Assembly: GCA_015680685.1 (NCBI GenBank)
Contig: MNCI01036589.1
Span: 267,432 to 297,737, forward strand
Length of the DNA: 30,306 bases
Direction of reading: 5' to 3'
From: Gnetum montanum
Taxonomy: Eukaryota; Streptophyta; Gnetopsida; Gnetales; Gnetaceae
The notes under the pieces were generated by a model that was given only the letters and a program-made list of their open reading frames with translations, searched no databases and had not been told where the DNA came from. Position numbers and translations under genes: made by a program. Below are positions 1 to 9,724 of this stretch, one piece after another. Position 1 is the stretch's first letter; every line of letters starts with the position of its first letter.

Positions 1-790
1 CATGAGCCTACTTTGGGGAGGACCCACTAGCATTCCTTTTTGGTGCATTTGTTAACTTCTTTTTCTTAAACATTTCCTGCAATCAACAATTTTTTGTTTC
101 ATCCCCATCCATGACATCCATTTTATTGGTGTTGTTGTTGTTGCTTTTTCTTCATCTTTCTTATTCCTTATCTTTTTCCATCTTATTGCTACTAGAGGTT
201 CGCTCTTAGTCATGGGGGCCCAAGCACAATTTTTTCATTTTTCCTAACCCCTACACCTTAGGTAGTCACCAGTGTTAAAACTCTAGAATCAATATCTGCC
301 ATAACCACAACTCAACCAATGCACTTTACATCGAGGAAAGGTATCAATTGCATTATGATTTATCTACCCTCGCTCATTTATGATTGTGTTTTGTGTGTAG
401 ATGTCGATCATACAACAATGGACTGGGCTTGGAGGAAACACTCAAGATGGACCGGAACTAGAACATTTACGAAATGAGCAAGATTGGTGGTGTGGCTATG
501 GATAAATAACGAAAGGTGCAATCTTGGCATTGGCAGCAACACATCTTATTCTTTTCTCTCTCTCCTTCTCTTCCAGTTGCCAAATAAGGCTAGATGTCAT
601 TTATGTATAGTGTTCACCTTTGTGGTCATGAATACTAATGTTGTCATGTATTGTATTGTTGATCTGTTCACCGGGCACATTGAGTTTGTCACTCCATTCC
701 ACTATCAATGGTCATTCAGTCAATAATCCCATACCTTCCCAAAATTTTGTAAGGAACTAAAGAATGAGTTTTCATTCAATCATGGGGGTA
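1..790 (+). mobile_element. E1: 3' internal tail of a Ty3/gypsy element (non-coding)
   Basis: This is the stretch between pol and the 3' LTR of a plus-strand element whose body lies left of the window. Bases 5-31 contain TTTGGGGAGGACCCACT, which also occurs in E4 on the minus strand (about 15122-15140); I recall a similar short block just after integrase in Athila-type elements. The last 75 bases, with CAGTCAATAATCCCATACC and GTAAGGAACT, match the E4 minus strand at 14159-14240 and are partly shared with E2 and E3. The short reading frames here, such as 484-726, show no domain and are not conserved in the other copies. I see no pol remnant. Assignment to the family is firm; function beyond a 3' untranslated region is not supported. 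Confidence 0.75.
778..790 (+). other. E1 polypurine tract
   Basis: Plus-strand primer site for reverse transcription. The sequence AATCATGGGGGTA lies directly before the LTR start TGATGA. The same tract is read on the minus strand as TTGTGGGGGTA in E4, TCGTGGGGGTA in E3 and TTGTGGAGGTA in E2. Confidence 0.75.
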
Positions 791-1584
791 TGATGAACTG
801 TGATATTAGATCCAAACCATGCGATGTTAGACACCTAATATCGTGGCTTGTATTTTTACCTATAAATAAGAGGTAGTGCCCTTGGTTTCCATATTAGAAA
901 GTTAGTCCCTTAGCCAAACTCTTGCCATTTCTTCCCCCCAGATTTAGAATTATTTCTGTGTGCCCACAGTAGGAGTCATAGAGTGAACGGATCTTTATTT
1001 GAGCATTGTGTACCTGAGGACACTTTGTGTGTGGTAATAAAGATGAACTTTATGATAAACCTTGTAGCATTTAGAATAGATTAATTAGCGTTAATTATTA
1101 TTTAATTTTTTCCTTGTTAATTAATGATATCTCTCACCTTACAACTCTTTTAGTTAAATACAGTCAACACGACCACTTCGAGCATGCATGTAGCGCTTGG
1201 TAACCCAGTGATGATTAGCGTTTGGTAATCCTAGTAGCGTTGCACTAGCTTAGGATGTGTGCGGAAAGTGGAAATGGATATTGGTGTTAGGAGTAATTAG
1301 AATTTAGTTAATGAATAGTTAAATTAGATAAGTGACTTAGTAATCTCTCTCTCCCTCCTTACTAGTGTAGGATATAAAACACATAAAAGCCATAAAAATC
1401 ATATGCTCAAGCTTACTTAACCATACAACTATGACATATAAGTAAGTTTGGAAAGATAACAATTAACCAACCTGTTATTGTTCCACAAAGGCACATAGGC
1501 ACTTAGTCCTTGGAATTTGACTGGATTATGTGTGAAATGCTCGTATTTGTATGGTTGAGCATAGGGATACCTTGCTGCTCATCA
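791..1584 (+). repeat. E1 3' LTR (794 bp)
   Basis: Starts TGATGAACTG right after the polypurine tract and ends GCTGCTCATCA, giving the TGATGA/TCATCA ends seen in the family. A TATA-type box TATAAATA lies at 861-868, only about 70 bases into the LTR. Bases 1190-1245 hold the paired motif of the family (GCTTGGTAACCC and GTTTGGTAATCC). Near the end, TCGTATTTGTATGGTTGAGC is the block also seen at the end of the E6 LTR. It aligns along its length with the LTRs of E3, E4 and E6. As it follows internal sequence it is a 3' LTR, not a solo LTR. Confidence 0.85.
861..868 (+). promoter_or_regulatory. E1 LTR TATA box
   Basis: TATAAATAAGAGGTA, nearly identical to the E6 copy (TATAAATAAGAGGTAACTC). It sits 70 bases from the LTR start, implying a very short U3. 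Confidence 0.6.
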
Positions 1585-2107
1585 ATCTCAAACTAGTATT
1601 AATGCTACTAGGTTACCAAGTGGCCATTATTGGGTGCACCATATGTCTACTACTAGGATTACCAAGTGCAATACATTATGCTCAAAATGTTCATACTTAC
1701 GTATTTATGGTTAATTGCATTAACTATTTAAAACCATGAATGTAAATTTCATGAAAAGTAAAGTGTTGAATGTAGAGAGTAAACTAATGTAAGTGCTACA
1801 ATGGATGTAGGAAATCTTGACTTTATTGTTGTTCATGCCAATGCGTTCAGGTACATAGGCTCTCGAATAAAGCACTATACAATCTCTTAAATTTATAATG
1901 TGGGCACTCATAGGGAAAATATTCTAACTCTAGAAAGGAGAAACTGCAAGAACTTGGCTATGTGATGATTTTTAAGTGTCACATATGTAGGTGGTAAGTG
2001 CATTTATATAGGCACTACTTGCATCAGTGTTGATGCATCTATGTCATGCATCCTATCCTATGTTAATGGGGCTACATCAACACAACCTATCTAATCATAA
2101 CTCATCA
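1585..2107 (-). repeat. E2 3' LTR, truncated at its outer end
   Basis: Minus-strand LTR ending on the plus strand at CTCATCA (2101-2107) next to a polypurine tract. It lacks the outer 300 or so bases (the part with GTACCCCTA and ACCATACGAAT), and begins where the E1 LTR ends. The paired motif GGTTACCAAGTGG / GGATTACCAAGTGC is at 1613-1665. The block CATAGGCTCTCGAATAAAGC and AAAATATTCTAACTCTAGAA matches E4 at 13851-13940. A TATA-like TTTATATAGG is at 2003-2012. The truncation is explained if E1 inserted into this LTR, with the missing part left of the window. Confidence 0.75.
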
Positions 2108-2120
2108 TACCTCCACAACT
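2108..2120 (-). other. E2 polypurine tract
   Basis: Reads TTGTGGAGGTA on the minus strand directly before TGATGAG. One G of the five-G run has become A. The adjacent bases 2125-2200 contain the pre-PPT block shared with E1 (CCATACCTTCC on the minus strand). Confidence 0.65.
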
Positions 2121-2439
2121 AACTAAAAAATTATTCTCAAGTGGAAAAAAGTAGGATCAAGCTTCTTAAAAAATATAGGAAGGTATGGAATTTAAACAAA
2201 TAGACAAACTAAATCTAACTAACTCTGAGTGCCAGATTATACATTGTTTCAAAAATGAGTGTCCATTACAACAAGATTTGAACACTTTATTGAAAATTAC
2301 AACAAATGCTTGTAAAATTGCCGAAGTCATGATGATTTCTCAAATAGTACATAACGATAGAGGCTCCTATGATGCTGAAGATCCTTCACTAGGTTCTGAC
2401 ACTGGTGGAGGTTAACACTAACCTATTACTACTACTATT

Positions 2440-5170
2440 CTACTAGGAGTTTGAAAGCATCCAACAATACTTCTATCTTTTCTTCTTTTCCACATGGGTC
2501 ATAAGTAGTTCATATGGCTTCACCAATGTGGGTTAGTTCAAGGATGTTTCATAGGCATAGAATCAAATGAAATAGTTCCTTCTTGTTAACAAACTAGACT
2601 ATGAATTTCTTATGTTTGATGTCAAATGTCTTTACTAGGTTTTGTAGCTCATGGTAGTCATTCATCCTTTTGGTTAGGTTCTGAGCAATAGATCATTGAT
2701 CAATAAACTTTCTCCTAAGAACTTCAAGTTTTGCGTTGGCTATTTCCAACTATTATCTTGTCTCTTTGTGATGCTTGAATTCTATCTCATAAAGAAGGTA
2801 GGAACTAGCCACATGTTTTTCTAATTTGAACCTTGGTCTTTCTGATGTTAGCATCACTAAGTTTACATAATAGAGGTTGGTGAGCTCTATATATTCTATC
2901 ATCTCCTTGATGTGCAACTTCCTTAAGTAGATTTTAACTTTTTTGTATGTGTTTAGTTCATTAAAGATGGACTATCACACATCACCTTGTTGTTGGGGTT
3001 GTTGAAGGGATTCATTCATATTTTCCTTTGTTAATTGAATCTCCTTTTCATTGATCTTTTTAAGAAGCTTGACCTAGTTCCTATAATGGTGTTTCACTTG
3101 TTCAAATTTTAGGACTTTGTTCTTCCAAGTGGCTACTGCAATGGTTATCTTTTAGGGAAGCACATGGACTTCCTCCATCAAGAGATTATGGTTCTCCACT
3201 ATCAACCTCCTTAGATCTAGATTTACTTTAGCTAGCTACTCTTGCTATTGGTGAATGAATTTGACCATTTAGTTATTTTTTTTCTTAATATTTTGCAAGC
3301 AATGATTATCTTTAGTTAAGACCAAGTTCTTCTTTTAAACTTGCAAAAAGTACTTGTTGGTGTTGAAGACTATGGCTTCTAACAATGACACATCAAAGAT
3401 CATTATCTGCTTTGCATTTTCAGCCTCTTACAATCTATGCCAAAGTTATTGGATAGCTCCATTCCTAGTAAGCTCTAGCCTAGGAATGGTAGGGAGGGAG
3501 AGATGGGCATATAGTTCAACAATCTTGATAGCTAATTTGTAATTGGAATTAGTGGCTTCCTTTAGTTGAGCATTAGTAATTAGCAATTTTTACTTCATCT
3601 CAAGCAGCTACAACGAGTTTGTAGTGATCTCATCTAAAACATTGAAGATCTCTGGAAGTACTTTCCTAGTTTCTACTAGTCGTTCCAATACCTCTTCATG
3701 TTGGGCAATGTTTAATTGACGACTCCCTCCTCCTACAATTACATGAATTTCTACCGTTGCAAAAATATCTTGTATGATTGCTATAGGATCATTCAGGGCT
3801 TTAGTCACCTTATCAACCATCACTTCTATCACTATCTCCTTGTATTTGTATTGTATAACTAGGATAGTTTTCTCTAGACCTTCCTCTAGCCTAATGGAAA
3901 AGGTTGTAACATTCCTTGAAATTTTAGGGAATGTTTATCTAGGAATGGACACCATGACCTCTTTATCATTTGGATTGGATCTTCTTGGTGCTTTGTTCCT
4001 TTGAGGTAAGAATAACAAGGCTATTTTCCAATCTAGCTAATTGATTGTCCTAGTGACCTTGTTGAGATAGTTTAATATTGGATAGTAAATCGAGGACTCT
4101 CCACCACTTTCTAAGCCTTTTGGTTACTCTTGTAGCTTTCTGAGCCTTTAGTGGATCCAAGTACCTCTGGAGTAGTTTCTCCTACATGTGGTGATGGTAG
4201 TGTCTCTCCTCCTCTTGTAGCTTTATTTTTTCCTTATCCTTCATAATCTCCTACCATGATGTGATAGGAGCATGACTTATCATATTGATGGCATAATGTG
4301 CTATCACTTCCCTCTCTCACAATTTGCAAATGAGGTATGAAAAGTGAAGCTTCTTCCTTCCCTTCTCATTTTTCTTAAAGTGCTTTTAGATCTCTAGATA
4401 AATGAGCTGGGAAAGGCTAAATGGGAAATTTTCACCTAGAGCAGTGCATGCCCAGGTAGAGAAGTTTGTGACCTTGTTAGGTCTCATTGTTAGATTTAGG
4501 TTATAGGAATTTTGAAATACACATACTCCACCTTTGTAAGGGCACCTTACTTTTTATAGTCCACTCTATAGCAATGCTCGATCCATTCCTTCTTAGCTTT
4601 AGGGTTCGCTTGTGTAGAAATTTTTGCCAATGTTTTTCTAGTATCGAGAAAACTAAGAACCTCCACAATGGCCTTAATTAAATAGAAATAGTTATGTCTT
4701 TGATCTTTATGGATGTGTCTCTGTGTAAGTTATTTTAGAATAGGTAAGTCTTCCCAATGTACCATTCTTCATTATTAGAGAGAATGGGCCACATGGAAGA
4801 TCCCTATAGTTGTGGGGTGACTTCTTCTGACACTAATTCCAAGAAGGGTTCAAAGTTCAACTCTTGGAGAATGGAACTTTGGACCTCTTTGGTTCTTATT
4901 TTCTCTAAGAAGGTTTTATAAGGGTAACTTTAAGGTTAGACCTTGGCCTAGAACTTCATCCTACCTAGATTGGCTTGTTTTTGTAGTGGGAATTTGTTAG
5001 ACAAATTTCACTTTAGGCTCCTCCGGAAGAGATCTCGTTGCATAGGTTACTTCAGATGCTTACTCCTGAGGGTATTGTGGTTGATGTTGTTGGCTTCCTC
5101 CTCTTTTTTGCTTCTCCCTAGGTTGGAAAGGTCCTCCCTCTTACTATCATTTGTTTGGTATCATCTGTGA
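2440..5170 (-). pseudogene. E2 accessory ORF: putative plant transposon-protein domain plus coiled coil (decayed)
   Basis: Reading the minus strand from about 5170, a coherent but stop-ridden protein can be followed through several frames. The first part (about 4300-4690) includes NPKAKKEWIEHCY and FSLSQLIYLEI followed by a basic stretch and LHFSYLICKL. This pattern resembles the 'putative plant transposon protein' / ATHILA ORF-1 type domain known from Athila elements; that match is from memory. The second part (3608-3900) contains NVTTFSIRLEEG, which lines up with NVASFQVQLETG in E3. Further on (about 3130-3240), NLDLRRLIVENHNLLMEEVH lines up with NRDISRLARENRTLSMEEVH of E3. The C-terminal part is charged and coiled-coil-like. 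It lies between pol position and 3' LTR, where env-like or extra ORFs sit in this group. No gag or pol is present in E2. It cannot make a protein now. Confidence 0.55.
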
Positions 5171-5187
5171 TTAGAAACATAACCTAG

Positions 5188-5351
5188 GATTAGCATTATG
5201 CGTGATTTGGTCAAATTTCATGGACCTATAGTTATCTCGTACCCTAGTTTCTTTAGGAAGTGAAATAGCATTGAGAATGTTCATTTTCTTCCCAACTATA
5301 CTTGTGAGGCTCAAGGATATGGTTTAAGTGTAATTGAGGTATATGAATTTT
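5188..5351 (-). repeat. E2-side LTR fragment
   Basis: About 165 bases align with the inner part of the family LTR in minus orientation: GCATTATGCGTGATTTGGTC against GCATTTTCATGCGTGATCTGGTC just 200 bases to the right. It continues to a match of ATGGTTTAAGTGTAATTGAG with the block ATGGTTTAGTCCAGAGTGAG. There is no recognisable PBS to its left, and it stops in mid-LTR at the N. It may be the remains of the E2 5' LTR. Confidence 0.55.
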
Positions 5352-5352
5352 N
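5352..5352. other. Single undetermined base (N) at an LTR/LTR junction
   Basis: The only N in the window. Left of it an LTR copy stops about 165 bases in; right of it a second LTR copy in the same orientation begins at CCCTACAC, missing roughly the first 18 bases that normally precede this (TGATGAG...GGTAC). It may mark a contig join rather than a miscalled base. Confidence 0.6.
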
Positions 5353-6165
5353 CCCTACACTCAACCATACGAATACGAGCATTTTCATGCGTGATCTGGT
5401 CAAACTCCGCAAATAGACTAGTTGTAGCACCTAGATCGTTAACCTTAGGTCGTAGTTCACTATTTTCCCACCTAGACTAGTATTATATTTGTCACGTATG
5501 GTTTAGTCCAGAGTGAGGTGTATGATGTGTTCCTAATTCTAATGCTACTCCTAAAGGCAGTGGAAAGTAATATTAACTAAGCTAAGCTAGGAGGAAAGGG
5601 TAAGAGAATATAAACTAGCCTATGTGTGATGAGCATCTATTCCTTGATTATCCATATACATCTTGGACTTCATGCATGACTACCAATGGGATTACCAAGC
5701 ACAGATCCTAGGTACGCCACTGGGTTACCAAGTAGTCACACTTAAATGCTCATAATCAAGTCGTACTCATTCCGCATTACTAGGAGTTTAAGGGTGAGAG
5801 AAAATAATTAGGAAAGTAGTAAATAACATTTAAATAAATAAATAAATAAAGTGAATGTTGCAATGATGAAGTAATCTCAATCTTTATTTCTAGTCATATG
5901 CGTGTCCAAGTATGTCACACTCGAATAAAGAATGCCGTACAATTACAATCACCACATTGCGGGCATACACTGAAAAATATTCTATCTCTAGAGGGATCAA
6001 ATTGCCAGAGTTTCACTAAGGAACTAAAATAATGCCAAACAAGGGAGAGCCACTTCTTATTTATAGACATTGTGGCGGGCTGCAATATTGCGTACGCGAT
6101 ATCGCGGGGGATGCAATATCATGGCAGATGTGATATAGCGGCCCATTCGATATCACATCGGATCA
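5353..6165 (-). repeat. E3 3' LTR (about 813 bp, outer tip missing)
   Basis: Minus-strand LTR followed on its right by a polypurine tract, hence a 3' LTR. It ends on the plus strand at CATCGGATCA. On the minus strand it starts TGATCCGATGTGATATCG, close to TGATGGGATGTGATATCGC of E6. The TATA box TATTTATA (6058-6065, minus strand TATAAATA) lies about 100 bases from the LTR start. The region between TATA and LTR start (6070-6165) is rich in GATATCG-type motifs and keeps many CpGs (GTACGCGATATCGCGGGGG). A (TAAA)n run is at 5831-5850. Paired GGATTACCAAGC / GGTTACCAAGT motifs are at 5689-5735. CpG content suggests it is younger than the E4 LTRs. Confidence 0.8.
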
Positions 6166-6182
6166 TACCCCCACGACTGAAT
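6166..6182 (-). other. E3 polypurine tract
   Basis: Minus strand TTCAGTCGTGGGGGTA immediately before the LTR start TGATC. The neighbouring AATAATCCCATACC on the minus strand (6222-6235) is the pre-PPT block also found in E1. Confidence 0.75.
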
Positions 6183-6314
6183 AAAAACTCGTTCTCGAGT
6201 TATAGTGATTACATAGTGGATAGGTATGGGATTATTAGATGAAAAAAATGAAATGATGCCGTAGTATGGGAAGACACAACACAGAAAAATGCTAGAACTA
6301 CAAAAATTTGGGAC

Positions 6315-7984
6315 TCATGTAGTTCCTGGTGGCAGTGGCTCCTCCATGGGTGCTTTCCCTTTATCATGTGCTCCAAGATTTGAAGCTTGATGGTGTTGAG
6401 GTATGGCCTGGAGCTTATCCTCTTTGGTCTGAGGGTCTTGTGTCGTCCATGCTAGTGTTCCAATGTTTGATGGAGTTGACACTTCCCACGGACAGGGTGG
6501 TTGCGGGAACATTTGATTAGCTTTGACATACCACACCGAGAACACCTATCATTCCTCCTCATAGGCTCTGGCTTTATCCTTATATTCATGAAGATCTGTT
6601 AGCCATTGAGCCAAGTCGATTGCAACATCTTTTTGCCCCTGGTAGCTAGCTTTCACCACCTCAAGTTCAGAATTTGCAACATCCAGTTTTTGTAACGGCT
6701 TCTTGCGTTCTGCAAATTCTGCTTCATATTTGATATGGGTGGAAGCTACCTGCCGCTTGAGCTCTATTCTCGGGTGCCCTGCTGTTAACATGGTAAGGTT
6801 AGCATATCTGAGGTTTGCCAACTCCATGTATTCTGTCAAGTCCTGAATTTGTAGCTCCCAGTTCTTAACTTCCGCTTGGTGGGTGAAGGCGTAGGTGTCT
6901 AATATGGCCCTCGAATCAGTGTGTTGAGCACTAATAGTGTTGATTTGAGCCTTGGCCATATGGATCCCATTTTCAAGGATCTTTTTATACATCCCCACCT
7001 AATCGCAGAAGTGCTCATTCAGCTTCTTATGTTGTTTAGCCTCATTCTGCCACGTGCTTATCTCAATTGCTGATTTTTGTCGAATAGCGTGTACCTCCTC
7101 CATTGAGAGGGTTCGATTTTCTCTGGCTAAACGGCTTATGTCTCGATTGACTTGAATGAATTATTCTCATAATTGATGAAGATGTTCATCAAGAACATTC
7201 TTTTGTTTCTCCACAGTGGTCAATCGAAGGTTGTCTGCAACCAACTGCTTGTTTTCTTCTTCTAAGGCCTTGAGTGCCTTAAGATGTGCATGGGTTTGCA
7301 CTTCTGCTACAAAGGCATCCCAAACAACCTTCTCCTTTTCATCTGCCACCCTTTTATTCTCTACGATCAGCTTTATTAATTGCTCGATTCTAAAATTTTC
7401 TAACTAGTTTGTAGGAACAAATTGCAGAGGATCTCGCTGTGCTTCTTGTAAGGCTACGAGCTGCTCTTGTAATTTCTGCACTTCAGCTTCAGCATACTCG
7501 GCCCTTACTTTGGATATGACCAGCTTTCCCTTTGTGGAAATGAGGTCTGATTGAATTGCTATGACATCTTGAGAGATGTCAAACAAGGATGTTAGAACTT
7601 ACCTGTTTGTAGCAATCAATCTAGCGCATCCTCATGTTCTACAGGAGTCATTGAGGTTTCATCCAGAGTTTGAGCATCCCCTACTCTTAAGAGATCTACC
7701 AATGACACAAAAGGTACATTGAAGGATTCTTTAATATGGTCAGCAACCACTTTAGTAGCTCTCATGGCATTCTAGTGTTGCATGACCACCATAGTGGCCC
7801 CTTCACCAGTCTCTAACTGCACCTGAAAAGATGCCACATTTTCTAAGATCTGTTGTGACCATATACTTTCCCCTCCTCCTATTTGAATGGATATTCCCCC
7901 CCTTGTGTGGTCCAATAAAATTGTAGGCTGATTGGCATCATCAATGACACAAAAGAGGTTTGTGTCATCATGACTTCTATTCAT
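6315..7984 (-). pseudogene. E3 accessory ORF: long coiled-coil protein, N-terminal domain missing
   Basis: From 7586 down to 6315 one minus-strand frame stays open apart from a few stops (for example near 7401, 7160, 7000 and 6546); one frameshift near 7590-7770 links it to the upstream part 7772-7984. Together they span about 550 codons. The product is hydrophilic and strongly heptad-like, with blocks such as ALKALEEENKQLVADNLRL and AEAEVQKLQEQLVALQEAQR. The last 75 residues are Pro/Gln-rich (PQPPCPWEV...). No membrane segment or signal peptide is visible. It matches the C-terminal part of the E2 accessory ORF (NVASFQVQLETG; ENRTLSMEEVH), but the transposon-protein domain expected upstream is absent and sequence to the right of about 7990 is unrelated AT-rich DNA. 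It is far less decayed than the E2 copy. Role unknown; its place before the 3' LTR suggests an element-encoded extra protein. A captured host gene fragment is the alternative. Confidence 0.6.
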
Positions 7985-7989
7985 TTTCT

Positions 7990-8384
7990 TGTATGGTTTA
8001 TATTATGAATTTATTCTAGCAAAATTCATAATGTGTTGGCTTTCCTATTTTAGGTTTTATTATTTCATTTTCAATTTGGGTATTTTTATCCATCACTATT
8101 GCTACATTAAGCTTTCAAGTAGAGTGAATTTAAATTATTTTCATCAATTTATTTTTCTCTTTTGATTTTTGGATTAACCAACATTTGAAGCTTTCAAAAC
8201 ATCTCAATGAAGAAGAAACACCAATCAAGCTTATGTCTAAGCTTGAGAGGATACATGTCCTCATCTACTACATCATCTATGTGGTAAAGAAATATAGTAA
8301 CTTTGAAAAGAGAGATTGCTCAAGCTTAACTTTATGAGATCTCTCATTTAATTACAGTTTTACTCTTTCTAAGCTTAACTTAAT
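7990..8384. other. Unassigned AT-rich sequence right of E3
   Basis: No coding domain, LTR or known repeat seen. The expected continuation of E3 (N-terminal accessory domain, pol, gag, 5' LTR) is not here, so E3 is truncated at about 7990. Confidence 0.5.
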
Positions 8385-8665
8385 ATAAATAGCATCCTAG
8401 GCTTCTCCCAATAAAATGGGATCAACTACATAAGTTCTTTTCCCTCGATTGACTCTATGGTAGATCTTTGGTTGTTTGCAATTTCTTTAGATAATCTTTA
8501 ATTGTTTTCTTCCATGTCTCTTTTGGAACAATGATGTAGCAACATTTTTTTATAGGCTTGTTGCTTGATCTTCTTTGCACATGCCTAAATCATCTAAGCT
8601 ATTATTCTTGTAACTTATCTAAAATAGAAGTCACTTCAACTCCTCCTGTAATGTTTGCAGTGTGC
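8385..8665 (-). mobile_element. RTE-type LINE, 3' end (extreme C-terminus of ORF)
   Basis: On the minus strand the segment reads VTSILDKLQE, then LDDLGMCKEDQ over the spot where RTE elements have an RWFGHV(Q/K)RR motif, then a basic Lys/Arg-rich stretch, and ends with GKRTYVVDPILLG. The last block resembles the conserved end of plant RTE-type ORF2 proteins, which I recall as WRKRIHVADPKxLG. Several frames and stops are involved. The upstream endonuclease and RT are absent, as expected from 5' truncation of a LINE. The identification rests on the terminal motif and the spacing and is from memory. Confidence 0.5.
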
Positions 8666-8682
8666 AATTTATTTTATGCAAT

Positions 8683-8708
8683 TTAATATAAATATATATA
8701 TATATAAT
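8683..8708. repeat. TA-rich microsatellite
   Basis: AATATAAATATATATATATATAAT directly before the short repeat at 8713. Confidence 0.7.
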
Positions 8709-8712
8709 ATTG

Positions 8713-8854
8713 GAGGTGTTGAAACATAAAATAAGTGAAACATAGGTACACCCCAAGCTATGCAGTCCAATTAGAACTTTATATAATTTACCATTTTCCA
8801 CCAAAGTCAAACCAATAACCTAGAGCTTCTAAGCAAAGCTAACACCTCATTATT
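8713..8854 (-). repeat. Short dispersed repeat, copy A (tRNA-like head, SINE-like)
   Basis: About 140 bp sharing TAAGTGAAACATAGGTACAC, AATTAGAACTTTATATAATT and GCTAACACCTCATTATT with copy B at 9488-9724. On the minus strand it begins AATGAGGTGTTAGC and holds a degenerate B-box GGTTTGACTTT; about 16 bases of the A-box region are missing compared with copy B. Its ends also form an 8-bp inverted repeat, GAGGTGTT / AACACCTC, so a small TIR element is an alternative. Confidence 0.6.
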
Positions 8855-9487
8855 ATGTGAAAGAGTATTGGAACAAACTGAGGATAGGTGCAACAAGCAT
8901 CTATTATGAAGATGCATCATCATCTTTAAGTCATCATCATGGATTTCCACCAATCGTTTAACCATCCACATGTTAGATTTCCTTATCCTTTGTAAGCATG
9001 CCCAACATTACAAAAAAGGGCTTCACATTGTACTCTAATAGATCAACACTCAATCACATTTCAAAAATCAAGGAGACGAATATAATGTACAAAATATCTA
9101 CATATGCTATATTTCATGTTTTGTTGCATTGCTATGTGTGAAGATTTACCATTTGTATCTTTTTTTTTTTGAAAACAACAAATGGTTCTTTCAAAATAGT
9201 GAGGGTAAAATTCAAAATTTAAACTTGAAATCATATTAAGTATATTATATTACTATTTATACTTTTTAATAGGAATTTGGTTGGTCAAATGTGCTATATA
9301 TTGCTAATGTTTGACTAATTACAAGTATTTTAAAGTATAATAACTCAAATAATAATGTAAATTGATTAGAACTCAAAAGAATATAAATTTGTTTCAATAT
9401 TTTTAATGACAATCCATGAAAAATATCTCTTAATTATATGACAAACCAACTTCTATGTGTAAAAAAAGCTATACAATTTTTAGTTAG
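8855..9487. other. Unassigned AT-rich sequence with a small hairpin
   Basis: No gene or element recognised. A perfect 9-bp inverted repeat ACCATTTGT (9148-9156) / ACAAATGGT (9178-9186) flanks a T-run. Confidence 0.5.
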
Positions 9488-9724
9488 GGTGTTAGAACCT
9501 GAAATAAGTGAAACATAAGTACACCCCAAGATAAATAGTCTAATTAGAACTTTATATAATTCAACATTATCCATTGGAACCTAAAATAAGTGAAACATAA
9601 GTACACCCCAAGATATATAGTACAATTAAAACTTTATATGATTCAGCATTATCCATTGGAATCAAACCCATGACCTAGAGTTTCCAAATTAAATGTCTTA
9701 ACACTAGGCTAACACCTCATTATT
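9488..9724 (-). repeat. Short dispersed repeat, copy B, with tandemly duplicated body
   Basis: On the minus strand: AATGAGGTGTTAGCCTAGTG (A-box-like TAGCCTAGTG, plus strand 9702-9711), then 34 bases later GGTTTGATTCC (B-box, plus strand 9658-9668; consensus GGTTCGANTCC). This is the layout of a tRNA-derived pol III promoter. The body of about 85 bp, with AAGTGAAACATAAGTACACC, occurs twice in tandem (about 9493-9575 and 9576-9658). Copy A has one body unit. The two bodies differ at only a few positions. Confidence 0.65.

Noticed and set aside
484-726. 80-residue frame in E1 3' region as an env-like gene
   Set aside because: No conserved counterpart in the same region of E4, no start context or domain; some hydrophobic residues only.
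3608-3832. GGG motif in E2 (HVIVGGGSRQ) aligned with QIGGGES of E3
   Set aside because: A better alignment puts NVTTFSIRLEEG of E2 opposite NVASFQVQLETG of E3, which leaves the GGG match as coincidence.
6549-6998. Stand-alone plant myosin- or kinesin-like coiled-coil gene
   Set aside because: It continues in the same frame on both sides, lies next to an LTR and PPT in the same orientation, and has a relative in E2; coiled-coil likeness alone does not name a protein.
9488-9724. Intact tRNA gene
   Set aside because: A and B boxes are degenerate and no cloverleaf arms pair; the sequence is a repeat with a second copy nearby.
8685-9724. CRISPR-like or satellite array
   Set aside because: Only three body units, two in direct tandem and one 700 bases away, without regular spacers.
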